Below, one piece after another: positions 51,979 to 61,145 of a stretch of 64,000 nucleotides of DNA (the first letter of the stretch is position 1; each line of letters opens with the position of its first letter). Location of the stretch: NCBI RefSeq assembly GCF_017833525.1, contig NZ_JAFICD010000002.1, forward strand, positions 310,001-374,000. Reading direction: 5' to 3'. The notes under the pieces are model-generated. The model saw only the letters and a list, made by a program, of their open reading frames with translations, searched no databases and was not told the DNA's origin. This DNA comes from Duganella sp. 1411. Its GTDB lineage: Bacteria; Pseudomonadota; Gammaproteobacteria; Burkholderiales; Burkholderiaceae_D. The position numbers were made by a program, and so were the translations under genes.

Positions 51979-53306
51979 CGTGCCGCACTGGCGGCCTGCA
52001 GCTTATCGATCGCTTCGTTGCGGCGCTTGCGCAGCGTCGGCATCGAAATCCCGTCCAGCGCCGCCAACTGCCGCAACGTCGGCAGCTCGCCGGTGGCCGG
52101 GTCCAGCCAGGCATCCGGATACGTGTCGTCGGCGGCGCCCAGCAGCTTGTGGTACACCGCAAGGCGAATCGGCAGCGATTCGTCGCCCAGGACCCGCAAT
52201 GCCCAGCTACCGGTTTGCTGGGCGGCGCGCGCCAATTCCATGTAGCGGGGGGGCAGGGAAAGCGCTTCCGCCACCTTCCGCTCCGCCGCCACGGCGGCCA
52301 CCTCCCGCGCCGGCGGTTCGTCCTCGTCCTCAACGGCGATATCGGCGGCCCCGCCCTGCTCCTCCGCCTCACATCCGTCGGGCGCGGCGGCCAGTATGCG
52401 GTCGTCGTCGAACGCGCCGCCTTGCGCCTCGCGCAGCTCGGACTCGCCGCTCACTCGCCACAAGTCCTCCAGCCACGACGCGGCCTCGCCGGCGTCGCCC
52501 TGCCAATCGTCGGCGCTGTCCATATTGGACGACAATTCCTCATAATCGCCGATCTCGGTCAACATGTCGGCGATTTTGCCGGGACTGTTTTTCAGGCTGG
52601 CGAAGCGCTTGGACTTGGTGTGCAGCGGGCCGGGCGCACCGCCGAAGCGCTCCAGCGACTCGCTCCAGCGAATGATCCATTCCGCCTTGCAGCCGCCGAT
52701 GGACTTCATCTGCCGCACCTCGATAGGGCTGCCCTCCAGCGCGCGGCCCAGTATCGCCCCGACCTGCTCTTGATGCTCCCGCCAGGCGGCGAACAGGCCG
52801 GCGATCTCGCGGTAGGCCGTGTCGAGCATGCGATACGTGTAGATCTTATTCGGCGAACATTCGCGCCCGGTGGTGACGATGTAGTTGTCGGCATCGACCT
52901 TGTCGCGCAGGCAGGCGTACATGTCGTTGACCTTCTTGCGCATCACGCCATCGGCCGCCGCGTCGAGCCAGAAGGCGCCGCTGCGCGCGTGCTCACCGGC
53001 GACGGCGGCCGCGAAGGCCTGCCAAAAGCCGGGATGCGCTTGCAGTTCGTACAACAGGCCAAGCGACAGTTCGTAGACGCTTTCACCATAGCTGTTGCCC
53101 TCGGCCTCTGCGCGCCCCGAGTGCGAGCCCGCGCGCAGCGCTGCCGCCGCCGCGTCGGTATAGGCGTCCAGCAGCGCCGCGTGCCGCGCTGGTTCGAGCA
53201 TGTGGTGCATATCGAGCCGCTGGAAAGCCTGCAACGAGCAGTGTCCCAACAGCTTGCGCACCTGTTCCCAGCCATGCTCCTGGTACCGGGTTCCTGGCAA
53301 CCGCAT
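51975..53306 (-). CDS. Unknown protein with sigma-factor-like C-terminal HTH
   Basis: A 443-aa protein. The C-terminal 35 residues (LPTLRQLAALDGISMPTLRK, RRNEAIDKLQ) look like a sigma-70 region 4 or similar HTH. The rest is helical and acidic (DEDEPPAREVAAVAAER) without recognised domains. The ATG at 53306, with AGGA six bases upstream, is chosen over a TTG further up. It may regulate the cluster or read out its signal, which is inference. Confidence 0.6.
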   Translation of the reverse strand: MRLPGTRYQEHGWEQVRKLLGHCSLQAFQRLDMHHMLEPARHAALLDAYTDAAAAALRAGSHSGRAEAEGNSYGESVYELSLGLLYELQAHPGFWQAFAAAVAGEHARSGAFWLDAAADGVMRKKVNDMYACLRDKVDADNYIVTTGRECSPNKIYTYRMLDTAYREIAGLFAAWREHQEQVGAILGRALEGSPIEVRQMKSIGGCKAEWIIRWSESLERFGGAPGPLHTKSKRFASLKNSPGKIADMLTEIGDYEELSSNMDSADDWQGDAGEAASWLEDLWRVSGESELREAQGGAFDDDRILAAAPDGCEAEEQGGAADIAVEDEDEPPAREVAAVAAERKVAEALSLPPRYMELARAAQQTGSWALRVLGDESLPIRLAVYHKLLGAADDTYPDAWLDPATGELPTLRQLAALDGISMPTLRKRRNEAIDKLQAASAAR

Positions 53307-53402
53307 AAGGTCCTGTAAATGATAGAAAAACAAAAATGGGCGCTATGGCTCACGCTTATAAATAATGCCACAGACGGACCGCTTCCATTATCCCGTTTAC
53401 AA

Positions 53403-53445
53403 GCCTATTTCCCCTTCTGTTCCCCCTTCTGTTCCCCCTTCTGTG
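53403..53445 (-). repeat. Short in-frame repeat at PBP C-terminus
   Basis: About three copies of a 12-base CCCTTCTGTTCC-type unit encode repeated Lys-Gly-Glu-Gln residues at the very end of the PBP. Confidence 0.6.
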
Positions 53446-56400
53446 CCGCCAGCGTGGAGAGCATCGCGGCGACCACCGGCGCCGCGTGCGCGCCGCCGGT
53501 AAGCTCCGAGTGGCTGACGAAGGCCGCCATCGCCAGGCGGTGGGTCTGGCCGGGCAGGCTGCCCGGTTCCAGCCAGCCGGTGAACCAGACGGTGGCCGTG
53601 TCGTCGCCGGTGGGCGCGGTGCCGGTTTTGCCGTACAAGCCTGGACGCACGCCCGCCAGCGCCGCGCCGCCGAAAGCACCGGCGCCGGTGCCGACATCGA
53701 CCACGCCCTTCATGCCCGCCTTGATGCGGTCCAGACGGATGCCGATCGGCTTCATCGCCGGCACCACGCTATCCGCGCCATCGAGCGACAGCAGCATGCG
53801 CGGCGCCACCACCTTGCCCTGCCCGACCGCCGCCGACGCCAGCGCCATTTGCAGCGGCGTGACCTGCATGCGCAGGCCGATCGCCATCTGCCGCAGTTCG
53901 TGGCGGGTGTGGATGGTGTCGATGTGGGCGGGCGTGGCTTGCAGCGCATCCCAGCTGCGCCAGTTGAAGTCGGCCGGCAGCAATCCGCCGTCCAGGCGCA
54001 CCGCCCGCTCGAAGCCCAGCCGGTGCGCGGCCGCCACGATCGGGCGCACGCTATCGAGGGCGTCGGCGTCGAGCGCCTGCACGTCGGGCGCGCCACCGTC
54101 GGGCCGGCCGAACAAGCTATGGTCGCTCAATTCGCCGGACCAGGCGAACCAGGTATTGAGGCTGTAGGTGAGCGCCTGCGCCAGGCCCAGACGGCCCTCC
54201 TGTGCGCGACGGTCGACGCTTTGCTCGCGATAGTTGGTGATGTGCGCCAGTTTGGTATCGAGCGGATAAATGGCGGCGTCGGTCTGGAAGCCGAAACCGC
54301 GCTCCCTGGCCAGGCGGTTGATCGCGCCCAGCGGCATGCCGCCCAGCAGCGCCTCGATTTGCGGATCGGTTTTGGCGGCCATCTCGAGCCCCAGCGCGCT
54401 GACCACTTTAAAGGTGGACCCGGGACTTTGATGGGCGCCGCCGTCGTGCTGCAACGCCGGCAGCCGCAGAGGACTGCGCGCGGGGCTGGTGCGGTCGAAA
54501 TCGCGCACTTCCGCCCAGTTGCCGCTGCCGACCTCCCCCGCCCCGGCGCCGGCGGCTGCCAGCACGTCGCCGGTTTCGGTATCGAGGATGACCAAACCGG
54601 CATGCCTGCCCTCCGGCGCGGCGCGGCCGCCGGTGCAGCGCTTGCCATCCCAGCCGCCCTGGCGCATGCCGACACAGTCGAGGATACGCTGCCCGAGCGC
54701 CTGCAACGGCAGGTCGAGCGTCAGCCTGGCGTCGACCTGGGCGCCCGCCGATGGCAGGCGCGCAAGCATGCCGGCAACGCTGTTGACATGCTCCGGACCG
54801 ATACCCAGCAACGGCGCCAGTCCGGCATCGATGGCGGCCTGCGTCGGCGCGCCGTCGTTCCACAGCGGCGTGCCGTTGCGGTCCTCCAGCCGCACCGGCG
54901 CCGGCGCGGCGGCGCGGGCCGGATTGACACCGGCCTCGGTCAGCGCGAGCGGCTGCCACACCACCTTGCCGCCGGCGACGCGCAAGTGGCGGTATTTCTG
55001 GTCCTCCGGCGCGTTGAAGTCGAGCGGCTGCAGATCGATCGCCACGCCCCGCGCGCCCGCCTGCAGCGTGAGCGTGAGCTGCTGGACATCGCTGTCGGCG
55101 GCGCAGGCGCGGCCAGTGCAGGCGGCCTCCAATTGAACGCTGGCGCCGGACACGCCACCGCTGGCAACGCGCCCCGCCACCATCATCCGCAGCGTTTCGC
55201 CGCCGGCCGCAGGGCGCGGCAGGGCCAGCGCCAGACGCAGGACAGGCCGGGCCCCGGTCGTCTCGGCCGCGCGCGGCCAGCGCGCCACCCGCGTCCACGG
55301 CTGCCAGCCCTGCGGCAGCGAAGCGAACAAACGCGAGGCGGCGACCGGCATCTGGCTGGTGGTGGCGACCATCACCGGCGCCCCACCGGCGTTCGCCGGA
55401 CCGGCGACGCTGGCGCTCCAGTCCAACACCATGCCGTCGGGCGCCTTGACCCGCCACGCCAGCAGCCGGCGCTCGCTGTTATAAATGTCGATTTGCTGGC
55501 GCACGTAGACGCCGTCGGCCTGTTGGTACAAGCGCTTGAACAATTTGGTGGTGGCGGCATCGGCCTTGACCTGCTTCCAGCTCGCCAGCTCGGCGGCGCG
55601 CGCCGGCGCGTCGGCGGCCAGCCATTGCGGCAGATCGCGCGGCGCGAGTTCGATGTTTCCGGCCGTGTCCAGGCGCACCAGGCCATGCTCCTGCAACGCG
55701 ACGAACAACGCCTGGTCCTCCAAGGCGTCGGGGGCCGCGTCGGCAACCCGATAGCGCCCCGCCGCCAGATACGCGCCGACGGCCTTGCCACGCGACGGGA
55801 AGGCCGTCACCAGCGCGGCCCCCGGCACGTTGTCGATAGCGGCCGGGGTGTCGCCGGCCGGCCGGTAGATCCGCACCAGCAGCTCGCCGGCCTGCGGACA
55901 CATGACGTTGGCGCGCCGCTCGATGCGCAAGGCCGACGACGCGCCCCACAGCAGCCAACCCTGCTGGCGCAGCGCCACCTGGCCGCTGGCGCCCTGCTCG
56001 ATCTGACCGAAGCCGGCGTCGCTCAGCCAACGCACGCCGGCCTGGCGGCTGGTCCACTTCAATCGCAACGGTTCGCTGAGCGGATCGGTGAAGTCGGCGC
56101 GCGCCGTGCCTTCGATCTGCACTTCCGGCATCGCCTCGGCGCCGGTGCCGCTGTCGGATACCAGCAGCACATTGCGCAGCGAGATCTGCACGCTGCCCTC
56201 CTGGTTGCGCGCGACCCAGCGCTTGACATCGTCGAAGCGATAGCCGATCCGCAGCGGCAGCAGGCGCGCGTCGGTGCCGGACGGGCCGCGCAACTGGCTG
56301 CACAAGTCCACCCTCACCGGCGGCGACGCTTGCATACCAGCAGCGACCAGCAACACGCCGCCCGGGTGGAGGCTGGTGCTGATGCCCGGCCGCGACGGCA

Positions 56401-56743
56401 CCTCGAAGGCGATGCCCGGCATGACCGATTGATAGGCGTTCGCGGCGCGCACATTGTTGGCCGCCTCCGGCGTGCTGGCGGTGGCGGAGGCCAGATGGCG
56501 GGCGTGGCCGGCGATCACCGCCCCACCGCCGAGCGCGACGCAGACGGCCGCCGCCGCGATCCAGAGCGCCCGCCGCGAACCGGCCGGGCGCGCGGCGGGA
56601 GCGGTATCCGGGCGTATCAACTTCAGCGACGGGCGTCCCGGGCCGCCGCCGGGGCGGGCGCCGGCACGCAGGTTGGCCTGGCGGCGCCGGGCCCGGCGGC
56701 GGTCGGCCCAAGCTTGCAGAAAAGTGCTGATGAATGGCGGCAT
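53405..56743 (-). CDS. Very large penicillin-binding transpeptidase
   Basis: A 1112-aa protein: Arg-rich cytoplasmic start, one TM (about residues 59-80), about 590 aa of unknown extracytoplasmic beta-rich sequence, and a C-terminal transpeptidase domain with SPGSTFKV (Ser776, Lys779), YSLN (Ser861, Asn863) and GKTGTAP (Lys1039). The active-site triad is complete, so it should be a D,D-transpeptidase. Class B PBPs are usually 580-750 aa, so the N-terminal region is unusual. It is a plausible partner of the FtsW-like protein. The C-terminus ends in a Lys/Gly/Glu/Gln repeat. Confidence 0.82.
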   Translation of the reverse strand: MPPFISTFLQAWADRRRARRRQANLRAGARPGGGPGRPSLKLIRPDTAPAARPAGSRRALWIAAAAVCVALGGGAVIAGHARHLASATASTPEAANNVRAANAYQSVMPGIAFEVPSRPGISTSLHPGGVLLVAAGMQASPPVRVDLCSQLRGPSGTDARLLPLRIGYRFDDVKRWVARNQEGSVQISLRNVLLVSDSGTGAEAMPEVQIEGTARADFTDPLSEPLRLKWTSRQAGVRWLSDAGFGQIEQGASGQVALRQQGWLLWGASSALRIERRANVMCPQAGELLVRIYRPAGDTPAAIDNVPGAALVTAFPSRGKAVGAYLAAGRYRVADAAPDALEDQALFVALQEHGLVRLDTAGNIELAPRDLPQWLAADAPARAAELASWKQVKADAATTKLFKRLYQQADGVYVRQQIDIYNSERRLLAWRVKAPDGMVLDWSASVAGPANAGGAPVMVATTSQMPVAASRLFASLPQGWQPWTRVARWPRAAETTGARPVLRLALALPRPAAGGETLRMMVAGRVASGGVSGASVQLEAACTGRACAADSDVQQLTLTLQAGARGVAIDLQPLDFNAPEDQKYRHLRVAGGKVVWQPLALTEAGVNPARAAAPAPVRLEDRNGTPLWNDGAPTQAAIDAGLAPLLGIGPEHVNSVAGMLARLPSAGAQVDARLTLDLPLQALGQRILDCVGMRQGGWDGKRCTGGRAAPEGRHAGLVILDTETGDVLAAAGAGAGEVGSGNWAEVRDFDRTSPARSPLRLPALQHDGGAHQSPGSTFKVVSALGLEMAAKTDPQIEALLGGMPLGAINRLARERGFGFQTDAAIYPLDTKLAHITNYREQSVDRRAQEGRLGLAQALTYSLNTWFAWSGELSDHSLFGRPDGGAPDVQALDADALDSVRPIVAAAHRLGFERAVRLDGGLLPADFNWRSWDALQATPAHIDTIHTRHELRQMAIGLRMQVTPLQMALASAAVGQGKVVAPRMLLSLDGADSVVPAMKPIGIRLDRIKAGMKGVVDVGTGAGAFGGAALAGVRPGLYGKTGTAPTGDDTATVWFTGWLEPGSLPGQTHRLAMAAFVSHSELTGGAHAAPVVAAMLSTLAAQKGEQKGEQKGK

Positions 56744-56944
56744 ATGCCCCTCGCGCTGGTGGACGGTGTCTCCCCACCCTTAGCGGAGGGGCGGCGAAAA
56801 CCGCAGCCATCTGCGGGTTTGTCGCGCCTATTCGCAGTTCGCGCCGCGAAAAGCGCGGCTCGTCGCAATCCCGTGGCGCCTTGACGGGGCTTTGCCTAAA
56901 GTGAGCACATCGAAACACACTTTTAACCACCGAAAGGAAGCAAA

Positions 56945-57184
56945 ATGAACGTCCTGAAAAACTTCGAAGCCGCATTCATCGTCACCCTCGGCCTGGTCTT
57001 CGCCGCCGACTACGCGCTCGACGTGCCGGCGCAAGATCCCGTCACCACCCAGGCGTCGGCACAGCCCATGCAAGTGGTCGTGGTCAGCGCCAAACGCCTG
57101 ACCGACGAGCAGAAAAAGCAGATGCTCATCGACGACAACCAGACCACGCTGGCCGCCGACGCCACCACGTCGAGCAAGATTTGA
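56945..57184 (+). CDS. Small exported protein of unknown function
   Basis: A 79-aa protein with an N-terminal hydrophobic stretch (FIVTLGLVFAADYALDV) and a soluble end (VVVVSAKRLTDEQKKQMLIDD). AAGGAAG lies seven bases before the ATG. No family is recognised; it may be inner-membrane anchored. It is divergent from the PBP gene. Confidence 0.55.
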   Translation: MNVLKNFEAAFIVTLGLVFAADYALDVPAQDPVTTQASAQPMQVVVVSAKRLTDEQKKQMLIDDNQTTLAADATTSSKI

Positions 57185-57411
57185 ACGCGCGCGCCCCCTT
57201 CGCCTGTACCTGCCGGGTCACAGGCGAAGCCGGCCCCGCCCCCGCCTCCACGTCCCCGTAGTCCTCGCCCGCACCATCCTCTGTTCGCCAGCGAACAAAT
57301 CCCCGCATGTTTGTGTCATATGTAAAAAGTTGCATCATTGGGCGCCGCCCCTGTTGGCGCTTGATATAGTTCGTCCCATGTGCTGCAATCGACGCAGACA
57401 AGGAGAACATC

Positions 57412-58173
57412 ATGATCAAACGCTCGCACACTGTTTTCGCCGCCGCCATGCTCGCGCTGAGCGCCGCCGCCTTCGCTCCCGCCACCGCGTCCGCGCAGGT
57501 CGGTCTGAGCATCGTCATCGGGGACGCCCCGCCGCCACCGCGCTTCGAGAGCGTGCCGGTGGCGCGGCGCGGCTACGTGTGGGCGCCCGGTTACTGGAAC
57601 TGGGACGGCTACCGCCACGTGTGGGCCGCCGGCCGCTGGGAGCCGGAGCGCCGTGGCGCCCAATACCGGCGCGCCGAATGGATACGCGAAGGCGGCGGCT
57701 GGCGCCTGGACCCGGGTGGCTGGGTCACCGTGGACTCGCGTCCGATGGAAGTCGACTACGTGACCGTCGCCCCGCCGCCGCCGCGCTATGAAGTCGTGCC
57801 GCCACCGCGCGCCGGCTATATCTGGACGCCCGGTTATTGGGACTGGCGTGGCAACCGCCATGTTTGGGTCGGCGGCAATTGGGTCGGCGCCCGTCCCGGT
57901 TACGTTTATACCCAGCCGCGCTGGATCGAGCATGACGGCCGCTGGCAGCGTCAGGACGCCCGCTGGGAACGCGGCCCGTACGGCGATCGCGATCACGACG
58001 GCATCCCCAACCGCTACGACCGGCATGATGGCCGCGGCGACCACCACAGCGACTATCGCGGCCGTGGCGACCGCGATCATGACGGTGTGCCGAACCGGTA
58101 TGACCACGACCGCGATGGCGACGGGGTGCCGAACCGCTACGATCGCCGTCCCGACAATCCGCGCCGCGATTGA
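57412..58173 (+). CDS. YXWGQ-type repeat protein with Ca-binding-like tail
   Basis: A 253-aa exported protein (signal ending ATASAQ). Two to three tryptophan-rich repeats (YVWAPGYWNWDGYRHVWAAG, YIWTPGYWDWRGNRHVWVGG) are of the YXWGQ type. The C-terminal part has repeated DRDHDGIPNRYD-like units similar to thrombospondin type 3 / OmpA-linker calcium loops. AAGGAGA precedes the ATG. It is probably an envelope or surface protein. Confidence 0.75.
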   Translation: MIKRSHTVFAAAMLALSAAAFAPATASAQVGLSIVIGDAPPPPRFESVPVARRGYVWAPGYWNWDGYRHVWAAGRWEPERRGAQYRRAEWIREGGGWRLDPGGWVTVDSRPMEVDYVTVAPPPPRYEVVPPPRAGYIWTPGYWDWRGNRHVWVGGNWVGARPGYVYTQPRWIEHDGRWQRQDARWERGPYGDRDHDGIPNRYDRHDGRGDHHSDYRGRGDRDHDGVPNRYDHDRDGDGVPNRYDRRPDNPRRD

Positions 58174-58883
58174 GCGTGGCGCCGGTGAGCGATACGGAGT
58201 TTGAGGAGCTGGCCACGGCCGCCTACCAGGGCGAGCGCGTGGCCGCTCGTCGTTTGGCGGCGCGCATGCGGCTGACGGAGGCCGACGCGCTGCGGCAGGT
58301 GTTGACCGGCGCCGCCGGCCAGGCCGGCTTGCCCAGCCTGATGGCGGAGCGCGCGCGGGCGCGCTTGCGCGACGAGTTGCGGCGCGCCGCCAGGACCGAG
58401 GAGAAGGCACAGGCGCTGGCGTTGCGCGAGGCCCGCATGCGGCCGCCGTCGGATGGCTGGCGCGGGTGGTTCGACGGGTCGGCGCATCCCAATCCGGGGC
58501 GCATCGGCATCGGCGCGCTGCTGCAGGGGCCTGCCGGGGAACGGGTGGAGATCAGCCGGCGCGCCGGTTATGGCAATAGCGGCGAGGCCGAGTATCTGGC
58601 GCTGCAGGCGTTGCTGGAGGCCGCGGCGCGGCTGGGCGCGACCGGGCTGGTGGTGTATGGCGATAGTCAGGTGGTGGTGAATGATGTCAATTTGAGTGCG
58701 CAGGCCGTCGCGGCGGGACGTGGTGCCAAGGGATTGGAGGCGCATCGTGCGCGCGTGGTGGAGCTGCTTGGGATGCTGGGGACGGTGAGCTTGCGGTGGG
58801 TGCCGCGCCACCGTAACGGCGACGCGGACCGGCTTTCGCAGCAGGCGATCGACCAAAGTGATGGCGTCGATGGTGTGCCGTGA
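58170..58883 (+). CDS. RNase HI-like protein with N-terminal extension
   Basis: A protein of up to 237 aa. Residues from about 95 form an RNase H fold: WFDGSAHPNPG (catalytic Asp), GEAEYLAL (Glu), VYGDSQVVVND (Asp) and RHRNGDADRLS (Asp), so the active site is complete. The first 90 residues are helical and not recognised. The start is uncertain: TTG 58170 overlaps the previous stop, while GTG 58176 and 58185 are alternatives; no clear ribosome-binding site is present. It may hydrolyse RNA in RNA/DNA hybrids. Confidence 0.78.
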   Translation: MSVAPVSDTEFEELATAAYQGERVAARRLAARMRLTEADALRQVLTGAAGQAGLPSLMAERARARLRDELRRAARTEEKAQALALREARMRPPSDGWRGWFDGSAHPNPGRIGIGALLQGPAGERVEISRRAGYGNSGEAEYLALQALLEAAARLGATGLVVYGDSQVVVNDVNLSAQAVAAGRGAKGLEAHRARVVELLGMLGTVSLRWVPRHRNGDADRLSQQAIDQSDGVDGVP

Positions 58884-58917
58884 TCGGCCCATGCATGCGT
58901 CGCGGTGACGCATGCAT

Positions 58918-58948
58918 GGCCGATTACGCTGCGCTAATCCGCCCTACG
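58918..58948. repeat. REP-like palindrome, copy 4 (single)
   Basis: GGCCGATTACGCTGCGCTAATCCGCCCTACG matches the repeats at 28.9, 42.5 and 46.8 kb. Its CTA at 58944-58946 is the stop codon (TAG) of the chemoreceptor gene. Confidence 0.75.
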
Positions 58949-60572
58949 CGCGGTTGGCGATTTGCAGCGTGCGGCGCGCCGGCGCCGCTGCCTTGGCGGG
59001 GCGCTGCTGGAACGCCTTTACCGTGTCGCTTACCTTGAACACGCTGACTGTCTGGGCCAGCAACGCCGCCTGCTGCTGCATCGATTCGGCCGCCGCGGCG
59101 GCCTGCTCGACCAGCGCCGCGTTCTGTTGCGTGACGGCGTCCATCGAACCGATCGCCTGATTGACCTCGTTGATGCCGGCGCTTTGCTCGGCGCTGGCGG
59201 CGGTGATCTCGGAGATGATGTCGCTGACGCGGTGCACGCTGCTGACGATTTCGTCCATCGTGACGCCGGCGTCGGCCACCAGCCGGCTGCCCAGGTTGAC
59301 CTTGTCGACCGAGTCGCCGATCAATGCCTTGATCTCCTTCGCCGCCGACGCCGAACGCTGCGCCAGATTGCGCACTTCCGACGCCACGACCGCGAAGCCG
59401 CGTCCCTGCTCGCCGGCGCGCGCCGCTTCCACGGCGGCGTTGAGCGCCAGGATATTGGTTTGGAAGGCGATGCCGTCGATGACCGAGATGATGTCGACGA
59501 TGCGCTTGGACGACTCGTTGATCGAGTCCATCGTGCCGACCACCTCCGCCACCACCGCGCCGCCCTTGACGGCCACTTGCGCCGCCGACGCGGCCAGCTG
59601 GTTGGCCTGGCGCGCGTTGTCGGCGTTGTGCTTGACGGTGGACGTCAGCTCCTCCATCGACGATGCGGTTTCCTCCAGCGCGCCGGCCTGCTGCTCGGTG
59701 CGGCGCGACAGATCCTGGTTGCCGGCGGCGATTTCGCTCGACGAGGTGGTGATATGGTCGGTGCCGCTGCGTACCTCGGTGACGATGCCCAGCAGGCTGG
59801 CGTTCATGTCCTTCAACGCGGCCAGCAACTGGCCGGTTTCGTCCCTGGCGTCGGCGTTGATATGGCCGGTCAGGTCGCCGCTGGCGACGCGGCGCGCCAC
59901 CACCACCGCCTCGCGCAGCGGACGGGTGATCCCGGTGGTCAGCAGCCACGCGCACACCACGCCGAAGGCCAGCACCAGCGCGGCCAGCACGTACAGCAGG
60001 TTGCGGCTGCTGGCGGCGACGGCGTCGATATGGGCGGCGGTGGCGTCGATTTTGGCGCGCTGCATTTTCAGCAGCTCGGCCACCAGCGACTGGTAGGCCA
60101 CGGTGCAGGGCCGGAACACGGTCTCGAAGACCTTGGTGGACGCCTCAAGCTCGCCGGCGGCCTTCAGCTTGGTGAGCTGGTCGCGCGACGACAGATAGAT
60201 CTTGCGCTGCTCGCCGATGCGGGCGAACAGCTCCTTCTCGTCGGCGTCGGTGATCAGCGCCTCGATCTTCTTCTGGTAGTCGCCCGACTTGGCCGACGAC
60301 GCCTTGGCCTCGTCGGCGAAATACGGGCCGAGCGCGGTGTCGGTGCTGCGCGCGATCGCGGTGGTGCGTCGGATAGCGCTATCAATATTGCTTGACCAGT
60401 CGCCGATCAGGCGCTCCTTGGCCAGCGGCACCTGCATCATGTCGGCGGTGGCCGAGGCCACGCCCTGCAGGCGCCAGACGCTGATGCCGGTGATGAGCAT
60501 CGCAAACGCCAGGATGACGGTGAAGCCGAACGCCAGGCGTTTTCCGATGCTGATGTTCTCCAACATATTCAT
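58944..60572 (-). CDS. Methyl-accepting chemotaxis protein
   Basis: A 542-aa chemoreceptor: TM1 (about residues 12-34), a four-helix-bundle periplasmic domain, TM2 (about 190-212), HAMP, and a cytoplasmic signalling domain with the hairpin tip [20 protein letters not shown]. No C-terminal CheR/CheB pentapeptide is present; the protein ends ...[10 protein letters not shown] and its stop codon lies inside an REP-like repeat. It lies 78 bases after the CheW gene, so the two form an array unit. The ligand is unknown. Confidence 0.92.
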   Translation of the reverse strand: MNMLENISIGKRLAFGFTVILAFAMLITGISVWRLQGVASATADMMQVPLAKERLIGDWSSNIDSAIRRTTAIARSTDTALGPYFADEAKASSAKSGDYQKKIEALITDADEKELFARIGEQRKIYLSSRDQLTKLKAAGELEASTKVFETVFRPCTVAYQSLVAELLKMQRAKIDATAAHIDAVAASSRNLLYVLAALVLAFGVVCAWLLTTGITRPLREAVVVARRVASGDLTGHINADARDETGQLLAALKDMNASLLGIVTEVRSGTDHITTSSSEIAAGNQDLSRRTEQQAGALEETASSMEELTSTVKHNADNARQANQLAASAAQVAVKGGAVVAEVVGTMDSINESSKRIVDIISVIDGIAFQTNILALNAAVEAARAGEQGRGFAVVASEVRNLAQRSASAAKEIKALIGDSVDKVNLGSRLVADAGVTMDEIVSSVHRVSDIISEITAASAEQSAGINEVNQAIGSMDAVTQQNAALVEQAAAAAESMQQQAALLAQTVSVFKVSDTVKAFQQRPAKAAAPARRTLQIANRA

Positions 60573-60650
60573 TCTTGTCCCTCTCGATCAAAAACAATGG
60601 TGCAACCCGGGATCAGCGTCGGGGCCATGCCCGGCCTGACGGTGTGTCGG

Positions 60651-61145
60651 TTACGCGGCCAGCGCGGTGTTTTCGGTCAGGCCCATGTCCGCGCTGGACA
60701 TCAGCTTGTCGATGTCGACCAGGATCAGCATGCGCTCGTCGAGCGTGCCCAGGCCGACGATATGGTCGGTGTTGAGCGCCGAGCCGATTTCCGGCGCCGG
60801 CTTGATCTGCTCCGGCAGCAGCGTGGTCACGTCCGAGACGCGGTCCACCACCATGCCCACCACGCGGTGGCCGATGTTGAGGATGATGACGACGGTGAAC
60901 TGGTCGTAGGTCGGCGTGCCCAGATTGAACTTGATGCGCATGTCGACGATCGGCACGATCAAGCCGCGCAGGTTGACCACGCCCTTGACGAAGTCGGGCG
61001 CGTTGGCGATGCGGGTCGGCGCCTCGTAACTGCGGATCTCGCCGACTTTTTGTATATCGATGCCATACTCTTCTTGACCAAGAGTAAACGCCAGATACTC
61101 ACTGGCGGGGACATAGCCGTGCAATTGGCTGACGTTGCTGGACAT
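60651..61145 (-). CDS. cheW: Chemotaxis coupling protein CheW
   Basis: A 164-aa CheW with YLAFTLGQEEYGIDIQKVGEI, VKGVVNLRGLIVPIVDMRIK and VVDRVSDV, the two SH3-like subdomains that link receptors to CheA. Length and motifs are canonical. It is upstream of the chemoreceptor gene in the same operon. Confidence 0.93.
   Translation of the reverse strand: MSSNVSQLHGYVPASEYLAFTLGQEEYGIDIQKVGEIRSYEAPTRIANAPDFVKGVVNLRGLIVPIVDMRIKFNLGTPTYDQFTVVIILNIGHRVVGMVVDRVSDVTTLLPEQIKPAPEIGSALNTDHIVGLGTLDERMLILVDIDKLMSSADMGLTENTALAA

Noticed and set aside
53486..56884. Very long open frame (over 1100 codons) on the plus strand opposite the PBP gene
   Set aside because: It is rich in Arg/Gly/Pro/His/Gln and lacks domain motifs, as expected for the antisense of a GC-rich gene; the minus-strand frame has a complete PBP active site.
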